Of a stretch of DNA of 29,634 nucleotides, positions 23,770 through 29,634 are shown in pieces. Under the pieces are notes generated by a model that saw nothing but the letters and a program-made list of their open reading frames with translations, ran no database searches and was not told the origin of the DNA. This DNA comes from a virus. Made by a program: the position numbers and the translations under genes. Numbering within the stretch: the stretch's first letter is position 1; every line of letters begins with the position of its first letter. The stretch is from IMG/VR virus record IMGVR_UViG_3300044809_000048, positions 1-29,634 of that record; one strand, written 5' to 3'.

Positions 23770-23931
23770 CTAGGGGCGCGCCCGCGACGCACCGAGTCCC
23801 AGCCCGGATCGTGGGCTGGGCTCGTCATCAAAAACGAACCGGGCGCTCAGAGCGGAGTCCCGCATCGACGCGCTCTTGAGCCCGGCCACGTGCTCGGCCT
23901 GAGCCCTCGCCTGCTTCTCTTCGTCGTTCAC
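23770..23931 (-). CDS. Small ORF coupled to the resolvase stop
   Basis: A 53-residue ORF beginning (GTG) MNDEEKQARAQAEHVAGLKS; the start overlaps the resolvase TGA as GTGA, the usual sign of translational coupling. It is followed by SARFVFDDEPSPRSG and then a Gly/Ala/Arg tail. No family is recognised. The exact coupling is the main support. Confidence 0.45.
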   Translation of the reverse strand: MNDEEKQARAQAEHVAGLKSASMRDSALSARFVFDDEPSPRSGLGLGASRARP

Positions 23932-24509
23932 GCCGCGTACGTGCCCGCGCCGGACAGTGCCGTGTAGAGGGTGGCCCGTGAACAGCCCAGCTCGCGAGCG
24001 ATGCGCGCCTTGCTCACACCAGCCTCCGCCTGCTCACGGGCGCACTCGATCTGCTCGCTCGTGAGCGCGGCCTTCCGTCCCCGGTACTTGCCCTCGGCCT
24101 TCGCCACGGCGATGCCCTCCCTCTGGCGCTCGTGGATGAGCGACCGCTCGAACTCGGCCACAGCGCCGAGCATCGACAGGAGCAGCCGCGACATGGGCTC
24201 GTCGTCGCCCGTGAAAGTGAGCGCCTCCTTGACAAACTCGACCCGGACGCCCTTGCCGGTCAGCGTCGCCACGATCCGGCGGAGGTCGTCCAAGTTGCGA
24301 GCGAGCCGGTCGAGCGAGGCGACCCTCACCGTGTCGCCCTCGCGCACATACTCGATCATTCTCTGCAACTCAGGGCGTTCGGCATTCTTGCCGCTCTGTC
24401 TATCCTCGAAGAGGCGATCGGCGCCGTTCAGAGTTTCGTGCTGACGGGCCGGGTTCTGGTCCACAGATGAGACCCTCACGTAACCGACCGTTTGTCCAAC
24501 AACTGACAT
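23928..24509 (-). CDS. Serine recombinase (resolvase/invertase, Tn3/Pin type)
   Basis: A 193-residue protein, full length for small serine recombinases. The catalytic domain starts GYVRVSSVDQNPARQ (Ser 14 as nucleophile) and has SLDRLARNLDDL (65-76) with the active-site Arg residues, followed by the dimer-forming E helix (LLLSMLGAVAEFERSLIHERQREG). A C-terminal HTH (about 147-185, ending SRATLYTAL) binds the recombination site. It probably resolves multimers of the element or inverts DNA; it is too small to be a large serine integrase. An inverted repeat at 24531-24565 just upstream could be its binding site. Confidence 0.92.
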   Translation of the reverse strand: MSVVGQTVGYVRVSSVDQNPARQHETLNGADRLFEDRQSGKNAERPELQRMIEYVREGDTVRVASLDRLARNLDDLRRIVATLTGKGVRVEFVKEALTFTGDDEPMSRLLLSMLGAVAEFERSLIHERQREGIAVAKAEGKYRGRKAALTSEQIECAREQAEAGVSKARIARELGCSRATLYTALSGAGTYAA

Positions 24510-24878
24510 CTGCCCACCTTCTTGCGTTTCTGTAGAACAACCCCAATCAGGGCTCTAGTTCTACAACGAATGGGCGTCGCTAGAAATTCCAACATGCGTG
24601 TACCCCAACTAGACGGGGAAAGCCCGGTTTCTGCAAAGCGAGCACGACGGGGTTTCGCGCGGTTTGTGGTGGCGGCAGCGTGCTGACAGCGCGGTTGGTA
24701 ATGCCCCGGCGTTTGTACCGGGTTTTGTATCACCTCCGTGAGGGAGCTAGGCCACGCCGTGGGGGCACGTGGAGCGCGGCCACGTACGAGTCCACCCTCC
24801 TCCACCGCGAGCGTGTGGAGCCCTGCCGTCGAGCAAGCCACGTGCTCGTTGCGGTGTGATTCGCCAGGACCTCCGTGG
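24510..24878. other. Non-coding stretch upstream of the resolvase
   Basis: No convincing gene is seen in this part of the 567-bp gap between the resolvase and rep. It contains the inverted repeat at 24531-24565 and several loose GGTTT/CGGTT repeats between 24610 and 24730. The long open frames here are antisense or repeat shadows. It should hold the resolvase promoter and a recombination site. Confidence 0.4.
24531..24565. repeat. Inverted repeat upstream of the resolvase gene
   Basis: TGTAGAAC at 24531-24538 and GTTCTACA at 24558-24565 are perfect complements separated by 19 nt, 22 nt before the resolvase start. Paired arms like this are typical of resolvase binding subsites or autoregulatory operators. 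Confidence 0.5.
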
Positions 24879-25070
24879 GTGGGCTGGGTGGGGTGTCTCT
24901 ATAGACACCCCCACCGCGCAGCCCACCGCCTCGGAGTAGGTCGGTGGGCTGGGTGGGCTGGGAGCGAGCAGCCCACCTGCAGCCCACCTGACAGCCCACC
25001 CGATCAAGTGGGCTGGGAAGTGGGTTGGGACCCCTCGCCAGAAGTGGGCTCAGCCCACTTGGCAGCCCAC
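24879..25070. repeat. Iteron cluster: 11 copies of AGCCCAC in both orientations
   Basis: AGCCCAC occurs at 24920, 24970, 24981, 24993, 25052 and 25064; its complement GTGGGCT starts at 24879, 24944, 24953, 25008 and 25044. Several are spaced 11-12 bp, one helical turn, and the pair at 25044-25058 is a 15-bp palindrome. A hairpin with 9-bp arms lies at 24890-24911. The cluster is non-coding and ends just 3' of the rep gene, so a replication origin is the leading idea. Confidence 0.8.
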
Positions 25071-25076
25071 CTGTTC

Positions 25077-27260
25077 TCATCGATCTTCGCCTTTCTCCCG
25101 GCGAACGCCCCGCTCGGCAATGACGCCGAGGTAGTCGCGGACCCACGTGTAGCGGATCGAGCGGTTCGGCCCCTGCTCGGCCTTGACGTAGCCGCCCTCG
25201 ACCAAATTCGTGAGCAGCCCCGGCAGGTCGCTGTTGTTCACCGAGATGGGCTCGCCGTCGATCCGCCGTTGCTTGACCTCCTCCCGCAGCGTGTTCCGAG
25301 TGAGCCACGGCTCCACGCCCGGCGAGGCTTCGGCCGCGTCGTAGCGGTCGTGCAGCACCGCCGTGGCCGCGATCTGGAACCGCTCGTTCGTGCTCCGCAC
25401 GAGAGTCGTGGCGTCCTCGACCAGCGCGAGGAACTCGGTCCGGCCGTCCGAGACGACGACCCGGAACTTGACCTCTGAGCCGGAGCCCAGCCCACGGAAC
25501 TTCGTGTTCTTGAGAGTGAACACGTCGGAGGAATCGCGCCGTTCGAGAAGCCACGAGTAGCCCACGTCGTCGCTCTTCGCGGACGCACCGCGAGCCCCGA
25601 GGCTCGTGTCCTTGCCGGTGTTGTCGGTGCGGATCACCGTTACTCCACGGCGCTTCAACTCCTCGGCGGTGAGGGTGTAGAACGCGCGGATCGTGTCGTT
25701 GGAGTTCTCCTCACCATCGGTCACCCGCTGGGTGGAGTCGAGCACCACCACATCGCCCTGACCGATCCCATAGTGGTCGAGCAGCTCGAAGAACGCGCTG
25801 GCACCGGCCTTCGTGTCGAGCCCGCCGATCGCCGGGAACGACAACGGCAGGAACGTCGAGCCCCAGAACGGCGCGACGCTCTCCATCGTCAGCCCGAACG
25901 ACAGCAGCCGCTCGCGCCAGTCGTCCTCGGAGTTCTCCTTGTCGAGGTACATCACCTTCCGTCCTTCGCCGAGCGAGACGGCCCGGCTGAGGAACTCGCC
26001 CCGGCCGCTCACCGCCGCGATGGAGAGCGCCAGCGCGAGCAGAGACTTGCCCGTGCCGCCGGGCGCGACGATCGAGACCTGATCGCCCTCGGGCACCACG
26101 CCTTCCAGCAGCCACGCCCGTGGCGGACGGTTCGGGTCGAGCAGCTCCACCCCGAGCAGCGGGAACCGCTCCTCGATCGGCCGCTCGACCTTGACCACCT
26201 TGACCGCGACCTCGACCTCGACCATCTCGGCACGGGTCCGCGCCAACGTCCGGGACTTGATCGGCACACGGTCCGCGTCCCGCAGCACCGTCACGTGCTC
26301 CTCGATCCGGTGGGTGTTGCCGAACAGCCACGAGCCCGCGTGAGCCTCTCCCTGCGTCCACGCATGGTCGGGGTCGAAGGTGCCCTCGGCCTCCGGCGCG
26401 TGCTCGGTGAACACCCGCTCGACCTCGGCCAGCGAGTCGCTGGCGTACGGCCACCGGGCGATCTCGAACAGCCGGGCGGCGAGCCGCCAGAACCCGTCGT
26501 CCCAGCCGACCGGCTGGCGGTTGACCTTGAGCCGCTTGCCCTCGGGCTGAGCCCGCAGTGCGTCCATCTTGGCCGCGATCGAGGCCACAGCCGCCTCCGC
26601 CACGGCCTCACAGCATGGTGCTGGGGCAGAGACCTTCTCGACCTCCTGCAAGGGCCTAGAAGCCCGCTCTCCGGCCCGCTCCGTCGTCGCTCCGGCGCGA
26701 GCCCGAAGCACCTCGACCAGCCAGTCGGGAGCTGGCAGGACCGGCGCGTCCGGCTCCCGGCCGAGCGTGTACCGCTCGCCGGTCGCCTTGATCGAGCCGG
26801 GGGCCACGACGTATGACCGTTCGCCCTTGATGTCGAGCCCGTCGCCGAGCACCTCGGTGCCGCTGTGGACCTCGAAGTCGGGCAGCCGAAAGTAGAAGTG
26901 CAGCCCGCCGCCGCCGGAGTTCACGACGTAGGTCTCGGGCAGGTCGCCGTGCTCGGCGACCAGAGCCGCCAACGACACGTCGCCACCGTTGCGCGGGTCC
27001 ACGTCGAGCACGAACGCGCCGGACTGTCGGCCGGTGCGGACGGCGAGGTTGCCGCCCTTCTCGGCCCACTCGCGGATCATGCCAATGTCGAACCGCTCGT
27101 GCTCCATCGGCCCTCCCTTGCCCCAACCGGCGTCGTCGCGCAGCGGCTTGAGGGACCGGCCGAGCCGGAGATAGGACAACAGCGGGTCGGGCACACACGA
27201 CGCCTTCGGTCCGGGCGCGGCGTCGTCCGGTTGAGAATGATTCTCAGATTGCGTTACCAT
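25077..27260 (-). CDS. Primase-polymerase / AAA ATPase replication protein (element 2)
   Basis: A 727-residue protein. The Prim-Pol domain (about 30-190) has catalytic FVLDVD (Asp 86, 88), the SGGGGLHFYF strand with His 121 and GLDIKGERSYVVAPGS. A linker leads to a RepA/AAA_25-like ATPase with Walker A APGGTGKS (399-406) and Walker B VVVLDSTQ (504-511). The last 100 residues resemble a winged helix (TRNTLREEVKQRR, then DLPGLLTNLVEGGYV). It would prime replication of the second element. The protein is unlike the first Rep in sequence but shares its domain order. ATG at 27260; ribosome site AAAGAGG lies in a duplicated 18-bp leader. Confidence 0.92.
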   Translation of the reverse strand: MVTQSENHSQPDDAAPGPKASCVPDPLLSYLRLGRSLKPLRDDAGWGKGGPMEHERFDIGMIREWAEKGGNLAVRTGRQSGAFVLDVDPRNGGDVSLAALVAEHGDLPETYVVNSGGGGLHFYFRLPDFEVHSGTEVLGDGLDIKGERSYVVAPGSIKATGERYTLGREPDAPVLPAPDWLVEVLRARAGATTERAGERASRPLQEVEKVSAPAPCCEAVAEAAVASIAAKMDALRAQPEGKRLKVNRQPVGWDDGFWRLAARLFEIARWPYASDSLAEVERVFTEHAPEAEGTFDPDHAWTQGEAHAGSWLFGNTHRIEEHVTVLRDADRVPIKSRTLARTRAEMVEVEVAVKVVKVERPIEERFPLLGVELLDPNRPPRAWLLEGVVPEGDQVSIVAPGGTGKSLLALALSIAAVSGRGEFLSRAVSLGEGRKVMYLDKENSEDDWRERLLSFGLTMESVAPFWGSTFLPLSFPAIGGLDTKAGASAFFELLDHYGIGQGDVVVLDSTQRVTDGEENSNDTIRAFYTLTAEELKRRGVTVIRTDNTGKDTSLGARGASAKSDDVGYSWLLERRDSSDVFTLKNTKFRGLGSGSEVKFRVVVSDGRTEFLALVEDATTLVRSTNERFQIAATAVLHDRYDAAEASPGVEPWLTRNTLREEVKQRRIDGEPISVNNSDLPGLLTNLVEGGYVKAEQGPNRSIRYTWVRDYLGVIAERGVRREKGEDR

Positions 27261-27261
27261 T

Positions 27262-27315
27262 GGGATCGAGCCTCTTTCTTGCGTCGGTTGCTGGTTTGGG
27301 GATCGAGCCTCTTTC
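27262..27315. repeat. Duplicated 18-bp leader containing a ribosome site
   Basis: GGGATCGAGCCTCTTTCT is found at 27262-27279 and 27298-27315 (36-bp period). On the minus strand each copy contains AGAAAGAGG; the nearer copy precedes the rep ATG. Confidence 0.6.
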
Positions 27316-27340
27316 TCGTGGAGGCTGACGGGTGATCGAG

Positions 27341-27365
27341 CGGTCCCAGCCGCGTGCTGGGACCG
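27341..27365 (-). terminator. Hairpin between the zinc-motif gene and rep
   Basis: CGGTCCCAG at 27341-27349 pairs with CTGGGACCG at 27357-27365 (9 bp, 7-nt loop), 10 nt after the stop of the zinc-motif gene. It probably ends or attenuates the upstream operon before rep. Confidence 0.55.
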
Positions 27366-27374
27366 TTCGGCGTT

Positions 27375-28004
27375 TCAGGTGCGCCTCGCGGCTTGAATCT
27401 CGCGGGGCGGGCCGTACAACTTGGCCAGCGCACGCTTGACGCGGGGGTCTTCGGGGTCCCGGTGGACGGCGCGCACTATGTCGAACACCCGGCGCTGCAG
27501 TTCGTCGGCGATCCGGTGGTTGAGCGCGAACTCGGCAGCCCGGAACTCATTGGACGCGAGCAGCTTCTCGATCTGCAGGAGGTGGGTACGCTCGCGCTCC
27601 TCCAAGACCAAGTACGGATGCAACACCCCCTCCCACGTCGTGTTAGTGCCCGGCGTCTCGGAAGCGTTGACCTGTTCCTCCTTGGTCTTCCCCCACGTGA
27701 GGTGCTCCTCCTCCAGCTTGCTGATCTGCTTGTGCAGCCACTCGATCCGCCCCTGAGTGCGCAGGTATTCGCCCATCAATCCGGCAGCGGGGTTCGCCAG
27801 CGGGTGGTCGGGCGGCAGAGGCTTGACGAACGCCTCCATCCGGCGCTCGACCTTGGCGACCGCAGACTTCCGCTTGGCGGCCTTGGTCCCTGAGCCGTGG
27901 ATGCGGCACGTCGGGAGCCCGACGAGCGTGGGGTTCTTGCAGCGTTCACCGCTGCCCTTGGCTCGTGCGGTGCACTGGACGTGGTTCTGGTCTGGGAACG
28001 GCAT
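27375..28004 (-). CDS. Zinc-motif protein, terminase-small-like
   Basis: A 209-residue protein; ATG with AGGAGA upstream. The N-terminus has a C-x10-C-x10-C-x2-H zinc motif (Cys 11, 22, 33 and His 36: CTARAKGSGERC, then CRIHG), as found in actinophage proteins encoded near terminase genes. A basic helix (KAAKRKSAVAKVERRMEAF) and a coiled-coil region (IEWLHKQISKLEEEH) follow. This could be a small-terminase-type DNA-binding protein, but no large subunit is nearby. It is 25 nt after the preceding gene in the same operon. Confidence 0.7.
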   Translation of the reverse strand: MPFPDQNHVQCTARAKGSGERCKNPTLVGLPTCRIHGSGTKAAKRKSAVAKVERRMEAFVKPLPPDHPLANPAAGLMGEYLRTQGRIEWLHKQISKLEEEHLTWGKTKEEQVNASETPGTNTTWEGVLHPYLVLEERERTHLLQIEKLLASNEFRAAEFALNHRIADELQRRVFDIVRAVHRDPEDPRVKRALAKLYGPPREIQAARRT

Positions 28005-28029
28005 GACCGTCTCCTGTTCTCGTGAAGGG

Positions 28030-28638
28030 TCAGTAGTAGATGGGTTTGCCGACCCAGACGCCGGACGGCAAGGTGCGGCCGCCCGAGTCGTCCTCGTCCT
28101 CGGCAGTGGCGGGGGTCGGGAAGGCTTCGGGTTGCAAGACTTCGCCGTCGAGCCAAGGCTCGGTCGGCAAGGGGTTCGGGTTCGGCGGAGCCGGAGGCTT
28201 TGGCGGGTCGTAGGACATCAGCGTGTCCAAGGCGGTCGCGCGCGGGGGGAGCGGGAAGTCGGCCAAGTCGTCGTCGCCGTCCGCCGGTACGGCCTCCGGC
28301 GGCTGGACCGGCGCGACGTACGTCTCCGGCTCGAACGCCTCGGCCTCGGACTCGTCAGCGACGGGCTCCTCCGTGTAGTCCCGGGGGTTCACCAGCCGGT
28401 CGAGAGAGGCGGCCGTGACGTGCCTGTGGCCGTTGAGGTCGATCGTCGGCAGCGTGCCGTTCTTCGCGTGCTTGTGGGCGGCTGAACGTTTCCAGCCGAG
28501 CAGGGCTCCGGCGTCCTCGACCGTATAAACGGCCTTCGCGTACCACCGTTCGCTGCCGTTCGGCGAGCGGATCATCACCGCGCCCCGCTCGTCGTATCGG
28601 CCGGTGCCGGGGAACACCTTCGCCTCGCGGCCGCTCAT
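28030..28638 (-). CDS. HTH-like protein with acidic Pro-rich tail
   Basis: A 202-residue protein; the ATG overlaps the stop of the previous gene (ATGA). Residues about 35-85 (YTVEDAGALLGWKRSAAHKH, then GTLPTIDLNGHRHVTAASLDRLV) fit a MerR/HTH_17 DNA-binding domain. The remainder is acidic and Pro-rich (APPNPNPLPTEPW, EDEDDSGG) and likely disordered. It may regulate the element, replacing or assisting an excisionase. The tail function is unknown. Confidence 0.7.
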   Translation of the reverse strand: MSGREAKVFPGTGRYDERGAVMIRSPNGSERWYAKAVYTVEDAGALLGWKRSAAHKHAKNGTLPTIDLNGHRHVTAASLDRLVNPRDYTEEPVADESEAEAFEPETYVAPVQPPEAVPADGDDDLADFPLPPRATALDTLMSYDPPKPPAPPNPNPLPTEPWLDGEVLQPEAFPTPATAEDEDDSGGRTLPSGVWVGKPIYY

Positions 28639-28904
28639 GACTGGCTCCGCGCGATGTTCTCGACCGCCATGTCCCAGACCATCGTGAATCCGGTGTCGCC
28701 GTTGCCGATCCACTCGGCGTTCGGGGTGGTGAGGGCGTCATCGACCTCGGTGACCGTCGCGTCGATCCGGACCTTGATGCCACCGTCGAGCGTGAGCACC
28801 GAGGTGCCTCTGCCGGACGGCTTCGCGAGCACGACCTTCGAGGGGTCGATCAGCACCGTGTTTCTGGTGTCGGTTTCGAGTGCGTAGAGCACGCGGCGCT
28901 TCAT
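28635..28904 (-). CDS. Small hypothetical protein in the element 2 operon
   Basis: An 89-residue protein starting MKRRVLYALETDTRNTVLID; the ATG overlaps the upstream stop as ATGA, and its own stop overlaps the next start the same way. The sequence is beta-rich (VVLAKPSGRGTSVLTLDGGI, then VRIDATVTEVDDAL). No family is recognised. Four-nucleotide overlaps on both sides strongly support its reading frame. Confidence 0.7.
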   Translation of the reverse strand: MKRRVLYALETDTRNTVLIDPSKVVLAKPSGRGTSVLTLDGGIKVRIDATVTEVDDALTTPNAEWIGNGDTGFTMVWDMAVENIARSQS

Positions 28905-29374
28905 CCCACTGACCAACCGTCCGCGAGGATGTCGAGGAGGTTGTCGTACCCGGCGGCTTGGCGAGACTGAGCGACGCTCATGCCCTCCGCGCGCGCGGCG
29001 TCATACCGCCGGAACACAGCGGCCATCCCGGCGCTGACCCGGTGGCGACCACCCTCGTGGTCAACAAGCGTTTGCCCCAGATCGATGACGTCGCCCCGGC
29101 CGCCGAGGTCGAGGTCCCAGTGTGGCGTCATGGAGGTGTCAGCCCTGAGAATGTTTACGAAGTCGTCGTCCCAGTCGTCGTCAGTGACAACGGCGGGTTT
29201 GTGCAACCAAGCGCTGAGGTCGCGCTCGAAGATGCGCAGAGCTGCGCCTCTACCGTTGGGCTGCGCTGCCTTGAGGTTTTTAGCGGCTATCGCGTTACGC
29301 AGTGTGTTCGGGTGAACCTTCGCGCGCCGTGCGGCTTCCGCGAGACTCAACCCCGTGTCGATGTCGGTACTCAT
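28901..29374 (-). CDS. HTH DNA-binding protein, first gene of the element 2 operon
   Basis: A 157-residue protein starting MSTDIDTGLSLAEAARRAKV. Residues 9-56 (SLAEAARRAKVHPNTLRNAI, then GRGAALRIFERDLSAWL) are a clear helix-turn-helix of the MerR/excisionase sort. The rest is acidic with a second helical part (VAQSRQAAGYDNLLDILADGW) that may be another DNA-binding or dimer unit. It likely regulates the element; the two palindromes at 29393-29435 just upstream are candidate operators. Confidence 0.8.
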   Translation of the reverse strand: MSTDIDTGLSLAEAARRAKVHPNTLRNAIAAKNLKAAQPNGRGAALRIFERDLSAWLHKPAVVTDDDWDDDFVNILRADTSMTPHWDLDLGGRGDVIDLGQTLVDHEGGRHRVSAGMAAVFRRYDAARAEGMSVAQSRQAAGYDNLLDILADGWSVG

Positions 29375-29392
29375 CAGGTCGTCCTGCCCGTG

Positions 29393-29435
29393 ACGCGGAA
29401 CGAAGTGGTTCCGCGTTACCCGGGTCCACCGGGTA
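29393..29435. promoter_or_regulatory. Tandem palindromes upstream of the HTH gene
   Basis: Two adjacent dyads are seen: ACGCGGAAC (29393-29401) with GTTCCGCGT (29408-29416), and TACCCGG (29417-29423) with CCGGGTA (29429-29435). They lie 19-61 nt upstream of the first gene of the operon, where an operator or leader hairpin would be. No other feature is seen between 29436 and the window end. Confidence 0.5.
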
Positions 29436-29634
29436 GCCCATCCGGGCGTCGGGCGGCCGCCTGCCGCTGGATTCCGTCGCGCTGAGGGCGACGGTTGATC
29501 GATCGCCGGGCCGTGATGAGGGTCCGACGCCTGAGAGGCCCAGTCGCTCTGTCTTGCGAGCGGTGCACATCAGGAATAACCAGCCTCGGCCTTCCGCCGC
29601 AGAGGGCAGTGGTTCCTTGATTGACATAGGGACA

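Noticed and set aside
24476-24841. 121-residue minus-strand frame upstream of the resolvase
   Set aside because: It has no ribosome site, odd composition, and covers the inverted repeat; treated as non-coding.
25773-26816. 347-residue plus-strand open frame opposite the second rep
   Set aside because: It is antisense to the Prim-Pol/AAA gene and has no recognisable domain.
29295-29627. 110-residue minus-strand frame at the right edge
   Set aside because: It overlaps the HTH gene and both palindromes, and composition is not protein-like.
1-29634. tRNA, rRNA or CRISPR array, and att sites of the two elements
   Set aside because: No T-loop/anticodon pattern, rRNA signature or regularly spaced spacer array was seen, and no long direct repeat bounding either element could be found by eye.

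Overview
The window is high-GC DNA with frequent GTG starts, a WhiB-type iron-sulfur regulator, a CpaF-type ATPase relic and a Gram-positive/actinobacterial LexA box. Together these point to an actinobacterium, perhaps a Nocardioides-like member of the Propionibacteriales; the genus is a guess. No rRNA, tRNA or CRISPR array was seen. The window looks like accessory DNA: two replicon-type mobile elements on the minus strand flank a cargo/defence block.

Region 1 (about 1-10967) is a phage-like element read right to left. It runs from an excisionase-like HTH protein and a Cys-rich protein to a primase-polymerase/AAA replication protein, a zinc-ribbon protein, a 12-codon leader with hairpin, an HNH nuclease, a membrane protein, small and large terminase subunits, a tiny membrane protein, portal, prohead protease, HK97 major capsid protein and a head-tail connector cut by the left edge. 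No integrase, tail or lysis gene is visible, so it may be a capsid-encoding phage satellite or the end of a cryptic prophage. A divergent WhiB-like gene with an apparent +1 frameshift closes it.

Region 2 (about 11000-12690) holds a lower-GC pair, a secreted Cys-containing protein and a small cytoplasmic protein, followed by a decayed CpaF-type ATPase fragment.

Region 3 (about 12684-23531) is a defence-type block. It contains a GTGA-coupled pair (a DUF4365-like nuclease and a protein of unknown function), an Mrr-like protein convergent with a complete single-chain Type ISP restriction-modification enzyme of 1570 residues, two small genes of unknown function, and a two-gene operon of an HD phosphohydrolase (SAMHD1/YwfO-like) and a YwgA/Panacea-like protein. 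A perfect LexA-box palindrome lies upstream of the HD gene.

Region 4 (about 23573-29634) is a second minus-strand replicon. It has an HTH protein, two coupled small genes, a zinc-motif protein, a second primase-polymerase/AAA Rep, an 11-copy AGCCCAC iteron cluster just 3' of rep, and a serine resolvase with small trailing ORFs.

The two Rep genes share one architecture: each is a Prim-Pol/AAA protein with short inverted iterons at its 3' end. These iteron clusters, the coupled DUF4365 pair and the LexA-box HD/YwgA operon are the least explained and most interesting signals.
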